Assembly: GCF_965363235.1 (NCBI RefSeq)
Contig: NC_134851.1
Span: forward strand, 22,369,847-22,433,846
From: Mytilus galloprovincialis
Lineage: Eukaryota > Mollusca > Bivalvia > Mytilida > Mytilidae
DNA length: 64,000 nucleotides
Reading direction: 5' to 3'
Each line of letters starts with the position of its first letter. The stretch's first letter is position 1. Below are positions 12,385-22,930 of the stretch, piece after piece. Under the pieces are notes generated by a model. The model was not told the DNA's origin, made no database searches, and saw only the letters and a list, made by a program, of their open reading frames with translations. The position numbers and the translations under genes were made by a program.

Positions 12385-12535
12385 AAGGGGGAATCAGGAG
12401 TTCAGGGCCCCCTGTTTGGGAAAAGAATTGGTTGATTATATATGGAATCACTGAGTCATGGCAGGAGCAGGCCCCTCTTAGGCAGTCGGTGGGCCCCACT
12501 TATGAAAAATTCTGGATCCACCACTGTGGTCATGG
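12385..12535. repeat. GGATCC-family repeat, diverged subtype
   Basis: GGGGGAATCAGGAGTTC, TTGATTATATATGGAATCAC, GGGCCCCACTTATG, CTGGATCCACCACTG. It is colinear with 51977-52130 (GGTTGCTTATATAGGGAATC, GAGCCCCCTTACATAACG, TGATCTGCCACTG). Confidence 0.75.
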
Positions 12536-12669
12536 TGGTCTTCAGTTGTATTATCTTTTAAAAAAAAAATTACACCTGTATAGTGTATATTCTTTAGTGT
12601 AAATCAAGGGAAAATACTGTGAACTATCTGTGCATTGGGGCTTATTAAAAGGTATTTCGGGGGGAAGAA

Positions 12670-13240
12670 AGAAGGGAGGGTGAGTCCATGGGAGGTAATC
12701 CCCACCCCTTTCAATTTGAGAATATGCTATTATCTTGTAAACGGTCCAGATCCCCATCCCTAAACCATATATATTCTTGAATGGGACGATAAAACAAATC
12801 AAATGAAATTAAAAGGAGGTCTTTGGGGGTTACCCCACTCTGTTCAATTTGAGAATGTGCTATTATCTTGTGAACGATCCAGATCCCCACCCCTAAACCA
12901 TATATATTCTTGTCGGGGACAATAAAATTAATAATGAAATAAAATAAAAGTGAAGTCCCACCCCCTCTAGTTTGAAAACTTGTAAACGGTCAAGATCCCC
13001 ACCCCTAAACCATATTTATATATTCTTGTATAGAACAATAAAACAAATCAAAGGAAATATAGGGAGAGTCCATGGGGTTCACCCCCACCCCCACATGTTT
13101 GAGAAACTTTTAAATGGTTGAGATCCCCTGTCATCCAGTGGTTAGGTGAAAAAATTTCAGGATTCCTGATCCCCACCGTCAAACCATATATATTCTTGTA
13201 TGAGACAATAAAACAAATCAAATGAATATAGGATCATCCC
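12670..13240. repeat. 128-bp tandem repeat, four copies
   Basis: Each unit has a CC-rich start (CCCCACCCC), TTTGAGAA, TTGTAAACGGTC, GATCCCCACCCCTAAACCAT, ATATATTCTTG, and ACAATAAAACAAATCAAA. TTTGAGAA-type anchors lie near 12715, 12848, 12972 and 13102. The fourth unit carries a 40-bp internal insertion. Confidence 0.85.
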
Positions 13241-13292
13241 CTTTGTCTTGGGTTGGGAACCCCCCTTTTTAAAATGGCTGGATCCGCCCCGG
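13241..13292. repeat. GGATCC-end fragment
   Basis: TTGGGTTGGGAACCCCCCTT, then TTTAAAATGGCTGGATCCGC, is nearly identical to the right end of the nested element at 10440-10484. Confidence 0.85.
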
Positions 13293-13504
13293 CATACCAT
13301 CTAGCTAGCTATAAAGGCTTTAAAAATATGAAATCAAACAAGGAAATTAACAGTGTAGGCAACTGTTTTGAATTTAAAAAAAAGTCTTTTACATATATAT
13401 AACAATGTTAAATTTTTTGTGCATTTATTTTTGCTTATCGTATTTTCAATAATAGACAAAATTGCATGATTGAATATTGTAATTTAAGAAAAATCAGCAT
13501 ACAT

Positions 13505-13640
13505 GATATAAAATGGGAAGTGGAAACTGGGAATTTGACAAAGAGACAACAACCCAATCAAAGAGCAGACAACGGCCGAAGGTCATCTATGGGTCTTCAA
13601 TGCAGTGAGAAAAATTTGGCACTGGTCTTCAGCTCATAAA
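13505..13640 (-). repeat. CATTCTCAAT-type dispersed repeat
   Basis: GAGACAACAACCCAATCAAA, GAGCAGACAACGGCCGAAGG and ATGGGTCTTCAATGC match 27625-27720, and in reverse 22195-22325. Confidence 0.85.
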
Positions 13641-15187
13641 TATGTATCAGAAATGAAAACGAGATACAGCTTTCAGTTGTATTAATAAAAACCTCACAAT
13701 AAGTTCTGAATATCAGAATATACAGTATTGCAAGATTCTCTCAAAATGTACACATAGAGCTGAAAAACTGTCAGTGACTGTAAAATTAATCATGCTTACA
13801 TTAAAGTCCATGGAGTCCATCTTAATATGCATACTCTCGTAAAAAGGAATATAAGTATGCAATAGACATCAAGTTTTCAAAAATAAGAGTATCTATGCCA
13901 TTAATTTACGACAATCAAGTAATAATTTCGGTTTGTTTAAATATTTCGGAGGTTAGTATGACCTCCTCTTTGGTGATGATGTTTTCGTTTTAAAGTTGGG
14001 AAAATTGTTTGTACATGTACCAACAAAAATAAAAACACAAATTCAATCTAGAATTATGTTTTTATCATTTTTTTATGTTTAGGTTGTCAGCAAGATGAAA
14101 AGGACAAGTATGCAGTTCAAAATTCAAAATGTGGATAAGTTGAGGTTCTAGGTCTCACCTTTGCAGATTTTCATATTTTGCATGAATGAATTCAAAGGTT
14201 ATATGATGGACAGCAGAGAAAGAAAAAAACAACTTTTCAATTATCCTGCTCCTGGATAAATGTAAAACATCTTGTTTTTCGGTAAGTTTTATGCTCTGTT
14301 TTGATAGTGTTAGTGCATTCATCTTTCCAGTCTTTCCTCTAAATTGTAAGTTTTTGGTGAATGTTCACCATGAATTTCAGTAAGTAGCTTGTGGATTTAC
14401 ATGTATATACTCAAAATTTAGTACTAATATTAATGGGATTTTAGCATGACATCCTGCCAAATGCTTGTTAATCATGTTTATGTTCCAGAACAAACAAGTA
14501 TTTGGACTGTACGCATACAGTCTGCCCAATTTTAAGAAGTTGGTCAAGTTTATTACAAACAAATGTACAGTACAGATCAACATAACTGAAATCTTTAATA
14601 GATTAATACAAAAAGTTTAATTGCAGTTAAAATAAAAACACAGGTTTGGTTGAGCTGGTACCAGACAGTACAAGTATACTTAAATGGTCTGACTGTACAC
14701 ATATGGTGGGACTGTAAGTTCTGGACCATAAAAGTAAGATCCGAATACTGATATGGTCTGGAACATTTATACATGTCTTAAAATTAATATCAAACACATT
14801 GGTGTTTTTGAACTTGGTAATAAGTTATGTGATAGAACTATAATGTGTTGGGATATCAAAATCAAAAATATCCCATTTTTACTTTTAATAAAGAAGAAGA
14901 TTATTGATGTATGTTTAAATGTATATTAAAATGAGACAGCAAGCCAACAACACAAAAAAAAAAGGATAAAACATACATATTTTGTTTGAATCAATGTTAT
15001 AATTTCCAATATGTTCAAGGTATTTTTTCATTGAAATAAAACACAAATTGAAATCTGTCTGAACTTCAAAAGCTTAAAGAAATATTGTTTCTGTTGTCTG
15101 CATTTTGTATAATATATTGCAAATTCTTGTGAATAATGGAATGTTATTATAGTTGTCTAAAGTTTTAACTTTTAACATTGATCTTTA
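13641..15187. other. Intergenic, nothing recognised
   Basis: A TGGTCTGACTGTAC / TGGTCTGG phrase recurs loosely at 14680-14765. No gene. Confidence 0.5.
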
Positions 15188-15395
15188 TACTGTAAAATTC
15201 ATAAATTATTGCGTGCATTTATTATTGCGATTCTGTCATTTTAGACTTAAATGCGATTTTAAATTTTACGATTTTGAAAAATCCTGTTTAATCCATATAA
15301 AATATTTCATAATACGAGTTTAAATTATTGCGTTTACAACTCCGTTGCATTTTTCGCAATAAAAAAAAACTTGCATTAATTCCGAATTTACAGTA
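15188..15395. mobile_element. 208-bp MITE with TACTGTAAA ends
   Basis: It starts TACTGTAAAATTCATAAATT and ends AATTCCGAATTTACAGTA. The inner part repeats ATTGCG/CGCAAT on both sides. It is non-coding. TA at both ends fits a TA-targeting family. Confidence 0.8.
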
Positions 15396-15482
15396 TATAT
15401 ATATATTATGTATATAACTTGGGAAAATACCCAAATTTTATAAAGAAGAATAAATTAATTGATTGTTATATGGTATTAGAAT

Positions 15483-15605
15483 AGGAAGATGTGGTATATT
15501 GCTAATTTGACAACCCTCCATCAGAGACCAAAGGATGTAGGCCGTTAGCAACTGATGACACTGGACAACCTTTAACAATCAGTAAAATCCATACCGCATA
15601 GCTAT
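15483..15605 (-). repeat. ACCACATCTTC-type repeat, reverse copy
   Basis: GGAAGATGTGGTATATTGCT, AATTTGACAACCCTCCATCA, CCATACCGCATAGCT follow the order seen at 52885-53010. Confidence 0.8.
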
Positions 15606-16189
15606 TTTTATTGAAAATCATATTATTGCTACATGTATGAAAACAATTTTGTATAATCCATTACTTTAGATTTTATTGGTTCTTTTTCAGAAGGATTGAA
15701 ATTCACCACCTAAAATAAATGGAGAAAACATAGAAACAAGACCAGAATAAATTCAAAGAAAAAAGTTGGATCAGTTATTATTTTCATCACTCAGTCAATG
15801 ATTTGAAGTTCTTTTAAATTCAAAAAAATATTGAAACCACAATAATATCAAAGTTCTGTGCTGAATGTCCAAAAAGTGGACTATACCATCAAACAATGCT
15901 GGATGATAAGAAACTATTAATGTTTGTGTTGAGGGATATTGTGAAAAAAAATAGATTTACTTAAATAGCTACTAGTATGTTAAGCCTAACAATAGAGTTT
16001 TTATTGATTTCAAATGGCAAATAATTGTGTTTCAAGAAAGTATTCTATAATTCATGAATAAACATATATTGATACTTACATTATCTGCTTTGTTGTTTAA
16101 AAGTTTAGTTTTGAACAGTTAAAGAACAATATGCTAAATTAACATTTCCCAAGAAAAAAAGATATTCAATTAAAAAGATTCATCTTATA
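15606..16189. other. AT-rich intergenic, nothing recognised
   Basis: No gene or repeat seen. Confidence 0.55.
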
Positions 16190-16640
16190 ATAATTTACTA
16201 CCAAATAGAATACATTGTAACATACACATTACTGTTTATTTATATCTATATATTTACAATTAGAATCCCATAGGATTTTAATTTGTCCCATGGGATATTA
16301 AAAATCCCATGGGATAATAAAAATCCCATGGGATTTTTTTTGTCCCATGGGACAACAAATATCCCATGGGACTACAATAATCCCATGGGACAAAAAAAAA
16401 TCCCATGGGATTTAACCAAAATCCCATGGGATAATGGTAAATCCCATGGGATTTTGCCCTGTCCCATGGGATATTGAAAATCCCATGTTTTTATAATTCA
16501 AATTGCAAAATAAATATGAAAGTAACTGTAGAAAACCAATGAAATTATTGAATCCCATGTAATTCTGCACATTTTGGTTATATACATGATATTGTAGCTC
16601 TTGTTTGAGGCGGCGGCGGATTTGCAAATGAGTGTTTTGC
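16190..16640 (-). repeat. Inverted-repeat arm with eleven TCCCATGGGA palindromes (right)
   Basis: This is the reverse complement of 1-455. Eleven palindromes lie at 16266-16471, the outermost with one change, with the same spacer order and the same flank ending GGCGGCGGCGGATTTGCAAA. The two arms differ at scattered bases, for example GCGGAATT against GCAGAATT near the CCGCCG end. Confidence 0.9.
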
Positions 16641-17284
16641 AAATTAAAAGTGTCCAGTGTTATATCATGACTTTGTATTTATTTTGAGATATAAAGTACA
16701 TTTGTAGCCCCAGTATACGATACTCATACAATGTCAATATGAAATGTATTTTATTGTTCACGATATAATTGCTAGAATGAATATCATGTCAGATGCAATG
16801 ATAGATTTGTTTTTAAATTTCGAAACTTACTGCTTCTGTGGAGATGATTATCTAAAATAGATGCTCTCTAAGATTAAAAACTACCTCACTGGATAAGATA
16901 CAACGTGCATAAAGTAGAAAAAATTCATCTGTCTTTATATCCCTGAATATTAAACATGTATAATTAAGATAGTTTCTATCATCTTCTAAAACCGATTGCA
17001 AAATATATTTGTACTAGTTATTTATAAAAAATTAGGACAAGAGAATGTTAACAAAATTATGATGTAAATCTAAAAATAAACTTAGATGTATTATCAAAAA
17101 TAGGAGTCTGAGTGTCCATTCGATTATTTCGCCTCATCATATATTTCATCATAAGCACATCAGACTAGCTTGTCAATCAATTTTTCTACTTGTCTTATAT
17201 GCTTAAAGTTTCTACATAATTTAATCATGATGATTATATGAAACTGAAATGAGAACTACTTTTATCAAATATCATATTAATTAA
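16641..17284. other. AT-rich intergenic, nothing recognised
   Basis: No gene or repeat seen. Confidence 0.55.
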
Positions 17285-17490
17285 TATTATTTATTTGTAC
17301 TTGAGATCAACCCCAATTTTTTATGGGGTTCATGTTGCTAAGTCTTTTTTTTTTTCTATATTGCGTTTGCTATACTATTACTTGTTTTTTTTTCGTCTTT
17401 TCTTTTTTTAGTCATGACATTGTTATGTTATTTTTCGGTTTATGAGTTTGAAAGTCCCTCTGGTATATTTCGTCCGTCTTTTATGAAGAT
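17285..17490 (+). repeat. Retroelement 3' tail, plus orientation
   Basis: TGAGATCAACCCC, ATGGGGTTCATGTTGCTAAG, TTTAGTCATGACATTGTTAT, TTTATGAGTTTGAAAGTCCC, ATTTCGTCCGTCTTTT is colinear with the reverse complement of the tail at 46090-46275. Confidence 0.8.
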
Positions 17491-18819
17491 ATAGACGCGA
17501 GATGTCATTTTAATATGTTATCTGTTATGTGCATCCATATACATACACACATGTTGTTTTTGTTATATCCCGAAATCCTTAAAAGTCCTAAGTGTCGGAC
17601 CCTATGACGACAATAACAAGGGAGCAAAAAAAATACCGTAAGTTAATGTAAGAAAGACATTTTGATTAACTATTATCTGAAACAAATGTACAGAAACACA
17701 AAGACATGGGTCATTGTATCAATTCAATCCTTTTGTAACATATCAATAGCTTTGATCAAAAGTAAATCGTGTTCACGGTTATACTAACGTATGACATCAA
17801 CTATATCAGTGATAGAAGATCTTCATTGCTAAAACGGAAACAACCAAAGGCAATAAAGCACAGACGATTTGATTGATCAAGATTACTCCTACACAAGAGG
17901 TATACAAATTATTCTGAAATCAAAAGGTCGATGTCCTATCTGAACGGGCTTCATTAGAAATTTTAGTGAGAGAAACTGTTTACTTATTTATAAATACAAC
18001 AAAAAATAACGATGCATGTAAATGGTGACGATAGACATTAACCATAAAATTATGGTTTATCATGATAATTCATAAATTCAACATATGATGAAAAAACTGC
18101 GCCTAATATGGGATATTGATTAAGAACGTTCAGTTAGAAACATAATGCCTGTCACACGATTTCACGAAAAGAGTAATTGAAATCATGATTAAAATATCAG
18201 TTTTTATAAATTTTACTGCATAGGGTTCTATATTTTCTAATTCTTCTGCGATTTTGTAATCAAGAAGAAAGGGTTATATAAATTGTATATTAAAAACTGT
18301 CCGTTCGATTGACCAAGCTTATCAACGACAGAGTAGTTTTGTTCTGAACTGTTTCTTCTTTTTTTTTACTAAGCGTACGATTCCTCCATGTTTCGTGTTA
18401 ACCTTGAATTTTAATCTATTGATGTACTTATGAAGTTTGGACATCAGGAAACTGGTATAAAATAAAGTGTTTCTTCTTCAAACTATAACCACTGAGTATT
18501 TTACTTGATATTTATTGATCAACACAGTGACCGAAATCACACATAACCAGTAACACTTGTATTTCATTCCCTAACATTAGGAACACAAACGTATAACAGA
18601 ATGATAAAGGCAACTGTTAAAATTAGAAAAATTTGAAGTAAAATAATGATTAGAACTAACTTTTGAAATCAGAAATGTGAATATTATTTTTTTCACGATA
18701 CAACAATCAGTATTCTATTCAAACCACAACGTACAGATACCTTAGGATGATATGGGTTCAAGTTGCCGAAGAAAATAAAAAATAATTAATTATAAGACAC
18801 GTCAATTATTTAATAATAT
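17491..18819. other. Intergenic, nothing recognised
   Basis: No gene or clear repeat seen. Confidence 0.5.
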
Positions 18820-19200
18820 AGGTACCAGGATTATAATTTAGTAAGCTAGACGCGCGTTTCATCTACATAAGCCTAATCAGTGACGCTCAAATCAAATTAT
18901 TTATAAAGCCAAACAAGTACAAAGTTGAAGAGCATTGAGGATCCAAAATTCCAAAAAGTTGTGCCAAATACGGCTAAAGTAATCTATGCCTGGGATAAAA
19001 AAAATCCTTAGTTTGACAAGAAATGTATAAAAATGACCACATTATTGATATTCATGTCAACACAGAAGTGTTAACTACTGGGCTGGTGATACCCTCGGGG
19101 ACGAAACGTCCACCAGCAGTGGCATCGACCAGTGGTGTAAATAATTATCAAAGGTACCAGGATTATAATTTAGTATGCTAGACGCGCGTTTCGTCTAAAT
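18820..19200 (+). repeat. GACGCG-type dispersed repeat with doubled start
   Basis: GGTACCAGGATTATAATTTA then GACGCGCGTTTC lies at 18821 and again at 19154. Between them are AAGCCAAACAAGTACAAAGT, GAGCATTGAGGATCCAAAAT, GCCAAATACGGCTAAAGTAA and GGGGACGAAACGTCCACCAG. The same modules occur in reverse at 41815, 62600-62880 and 62920-63140. Confidence 0.9.
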
Positions 19201-20303
19201 AAGTGTCAGAATGTGAGAATGTGGACTTGCTTTTGTACTTCTTGGACTACAGTTACCATATTTCACCCAGTTTCAAGACTGATATTTGTTATGCTCTTGA
19301 AAAAAGATTTATGCAGCTTTTTAATTTAAAAAATAGTATCAAACTTTTTGCAGCATTTCGAAAGAAGTTATAGATAAGAAGTTGGTAAATCCGGAAAGAA
19401 CTCTCATATAAGAAAAGTCGTAGCATTCGTTCAGCTTTGTGTCATGAGTATAAGCCTCGTTTTCATGACTTCCGTTTCTGATATAATCACTCGTTTGGTT
19501 ATATCAGGTTTAGTGACTTTTCCTTTTAAAACAACGTTTGGTTTCTGTATTTTTGTTACTATATTTTTCACTTAGTTTCATGATAACTCTTTGATATAGT
19601 ATTTCAATGTAGTTTTGTTTTATTTGTACCTGTGTCTTTATAGTGTTCAATATATTTTTATGTTTAATCCTATGATCGAAATGAAAGTGGGGGGTTTAGA
19701 AATGTAACAATTTTAGTCTGAGCCTGATTTTCGTTGAATTTCTAAACTTGTTGGGGTTTTTTTTCTTACTCATTTATCGTGTTTATGAAATATTTTTAGT
19801 TGTTGTTTTACTATACAAATAATGTGTCTATGATACAACCATTTGTTACTACTGACGGCAGAAGTCATATTCAGATTTACATTACAGTTTCATGGCGAAT
19901 AGAATAATATCTTATGTACTTTAATACTTTCATGTTTACAGTAATTTAATTAGTTTTTTAGTACTATGAAGATAAAAAAAAATATTTTACAAATTTCAGT
20001 GCAGACTATAAAACAATTGAAACTGGAAAATGAAACATTTGTATTACATAACGACAAACAAACCATTAAACAATTCCTATGATCAGTTTTGATTTCATAA
20101 AGACAATTTTCAATTAAAGTTGGAAATTATAATTAGATTAATCACAGTAAATAACTTTTAATCAAAGGCTACACTCATTATTTGTCCAATCTCAACGTGT
20201 TAGTTATTAGTCTGCACTTCGGACAAACAGATACAGACATATGGTATATTATTTTGAAGAAAACAAAAATTAAAATAAATTAAAAACCAATTGTTCAGAG
20301 AAC
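19201..20303. other. Intergenic, nothing recognised
   Basis: 19200-19760 has a run of less AT-rich phrases that could be an old retroelement end, but I cannot place it. Confidence 0.4.
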
Positions 20304-21480
20304 AATTGAAGGTCTTTCCATCAAAACAATGTATTTTGATATGAAAAGTTGTGAAACTAAGTTTAAAATGTCATTTCAATCGTCAAATGATAGCTCCTAG
20401 TAAGCTGATTCCAAAAATATATTGTTTCCATACATTTTTTTAAATAAGGGAGATAATTTGTTACTTCCGGTTTGAAAAATGTTAATTCCGATTATATTTG
20501 AATATTTACTTGACACTGATTCCAAAAATATCTGGTTCTATATACTTTTATATTAATAAAGTACAAAAAAAAAGCTATTTCCGGTTTACAAAAGGTCACT
20601 TCCGGTTGTTTTTTACAAGGTTAAATGGTTTGATACCTTTTTCTAAAAGTTGTATATCTTTATCATGTATACATATAGAATAAAAGCAAAGGTCAAAATC
20701 TAGAACGTCAAATTAAGCTATGACCTTGAGATCAATTTCAAGGTCATAAACCAAGGACCTCAAATCAAAAGACCATAGGTCTTTATTATATTTAGTTAAT
20801 GAGTTATATCACCAAACGCGTATTTTTAAATACAAGAGGGGAGAAAACTCCCTTTTACATTCAACGTACGCTTGCAATCAAAATTTACATCTTACGACAT
20901 GTCGCAACTAACAATTTAGTAAAAATAATTTGTTGATATCTTATACAGTCTTTGGATATAAGCGAAAATAAGCCAAATTCAAATATTAGAATATGACCTT
21001 GACCTTTGACCTTGACCTAATTTTCATTTTTTGGGACCAAGGACCTCAAATCAAAAGATCCTAGGTCTCTATCACTTATGCTTTATAAGATAGAAATTTA
21101 TATCACTTATATCAGATGCATAAGGGGAAATAACTCTCATATGGAGCGGTCATATCGCTTCGGTCAAAATAGGACAAATCATGCGAAGGATATAACGAGC
21201 AATTTTGTAAAACAAATCTGTCATAATCTTTTACGGTTGCGAAGGAGATGCGCTAACAAGGAAAACAGTGTTTGGGGAGATAACTCCTACAAAGAAAAGT
21301 ATTCGTTTACGCAGGGTAAATTTCAAAAGCGCATAAACTGTTCGATATCATATACCAAATATCTAAGCGACATATTGCGAAACAAATGTTTATCGCAAGA
21401 ACAAAATTAGGCGGAAGAAAAAAAAATAATCAGAAGAAAAACAATAGGTCTTTCCACAGAAAAGTGGAAAGACCTAATTA
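20304..21480. mobile_element. 1.18-kb dispersed element ending in a hairpin
   Basis: The left end is CAATTGAAGGTCTTTCCATC. The right end is a perfect hairpin, AGGTCTTTCCAC-loop-GTGGAAAGACCT, at 21445-21474. AGGTCTTTCCA is therefore shared by both ends. Inside, GGACCTCAAATCAAAAGA is present twice (about 20755 and 21040) and TGACCTTGACCTTTGACCTT forms a short array at about 20995. The longest frame, 21078-21410 (110 codons), is Lys-, Asn- and Arg-rich with no domain I know. The hairpin recalls the 3' end of Helitron-type elements, but the CTRR terminus is not evident, so the class is open. Confidence 0.6.
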
Positions 21481-22189
21481 GCTATTCGTAGATATTCTTA
21501 AGTGGGCACTTTCAATAAGCCAAAGCCAACAAACAATATTAATTATAAAATTGAAAATACTTTTTTAGAAAAGTACAAATGCTTTTCTAGATCTTAAATC
21601 ATTTACAATGACAAACACCGAATTTCAAAAGATACGTAAATTTCTTCTTTTCTTTTTTTTTTTTTTTGTATTAATTTAAAATACGAAAACGAGGTTTTAT
21701 CAAAATTTTGTACCATTTCTAGAAATATGTCAGTTGGTACACAATGACCGTCAACACAAAATGATGAGATCGACAAAATATGTGTGTCACCTTATGATAA
21801 GTTTTCAAGTCAATATGAAAATAATTCAGTTTAATATATAAAAAAAATCTTTATTTTTTTTACAACATAACCACAATTTTCCCTTTTATTGACTTTTTCA
21901 AATTGAAATCTTAAAAAAGTCTTATTCAGAAGGGATGAAGTTATGATACTGTTGTCCGGTTATTAAAGATGGCATATTTTGGTTTTATATTGTTTCACAT
22001 CAAGGGTCAGCAACTGCTAGTTTTACAATATTAATGTATGTATCATTGTCAATTTGCAAATTCTTTTGATATCGTTTCTGACATAAGACTCGAACATATA
22101 TTGAACTGAGTTTTACTGTACGTACTGTGTGTATTTGTTTATTCTCAGTTGAATAAGGAGAGGGTTGAAATTTCACAAAATATGTTAAG
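21481..22189. other. Intergenic, nothing recognised
   Basis: No gene or clear repeat seen. Confidence 0.5.
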
Positions 22190-22330
22190 GAGGCAGCTGA
22201 AACCCGCTTCCTGGTGCAGAATTTTCTTCCTGTGATTAACACTCATAAGTGGCCTTCGACTGTTTTCTGTCATTTGATCGGGTTGTTGTTTTGTTACATA
22301 TTCTCTATTTGCATTCTCAATTATAAAGAA
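22190..22330 (+). repeat. CATTCTCAAT-type dispersed repeat
   Basis: GGCAGCTGAAACCCGCTTCC, GTGGCCTTCGACTGTTTTCT, GATCGGGTTGTTGTTTTGTT, GCATTCTCAATTAT is the opposite-strand counterpart of 27620-27720. Confidence 0.8.
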
Positions 22331-22669
22331 AATAAGGTTTCAGACAATTTGTGTTTGATGATCTTCTGTTGGATAACTTGTAGTTAATGGATTGTAGTAT
22401 TGTACGACTATAGATAATATGAAGCAATGTATTTTCACTATTTACTAACTTAAGTAAATTGTAAGAGTGATACGAAACACATTTAACGCCACAGTAAAAA
22501 GAACAAAACTACGAAAATACTAAAATAAAATTAAAAAAAAAGTCAACTCCGAAGGAAAAAACAAATAGGAACGTTCCTTGGTAAAATCAAAAGCACAAAC
22601 ACATTAAACGAACTGTCATATGCCTGACTTGTTATAGGCATTTTTATACAATTGACACTTCATAAACGT

Positions 22670-22875
22670 GTCCGAGAAACTTACGAACTACCGAATTAAA
22701 GTAGTGACCGGGTTTGTAATTACATGAGCAACACGATATGTGCCACATGTGGAGCAGGGTCTGCTTACCCTTCCGGAGCATCTGAGATCACCCCAAGTTT
22801 ATGGTGGGGTTCGTGTTTCTTAGTTTTTACTTTTCTATGTTTTTGTAGTATTATTTGTTTTTTTTTTTATGTTTA
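22670..22875 (+). repeat. Retroelement 3' tail, plus orientation, 5'-truncated
   Basis: CTACCGAATTAAAGTAGTGA, CCACATGTGGAGCAGGGTCT, GCTTACCCTTCCGGAGCATC, GGTGGGGTTCGTGTTTCTTA is colinear with the reverse complement of 46215-46365. It stops short of the reverse transcriptase, as 5'-truncated retroposed copies do. The 67-codon frame here is a by-product. Confidence 0.85.
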
Positions 22876-22930
22876 TGCCAAAAGGAACCCAAAACCAAGA
22901 ACTATTGCTGAACCCAGTGACCCTTGAAGT

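Noticed and set aside
16283-16642. Repeat proteins with SHGI / IPWD / NPMG motifs on both strands, and the matching frame at 11-226
   Set aside because: They are read-outs of the TCCCATGGGA palindrome array, which is open in several frames on both strands by composition.
21078-21410. 110-codon plus-strand frame as a host gene
   Set aside because: It lies wholly inside the 20304-21480 dispersed element and has no domain or splice support.
22724-22927. 67-codon frame with CATCGAGSAYPSGASE
   Set aside because: It is a translation of the retroelement 3' tail.
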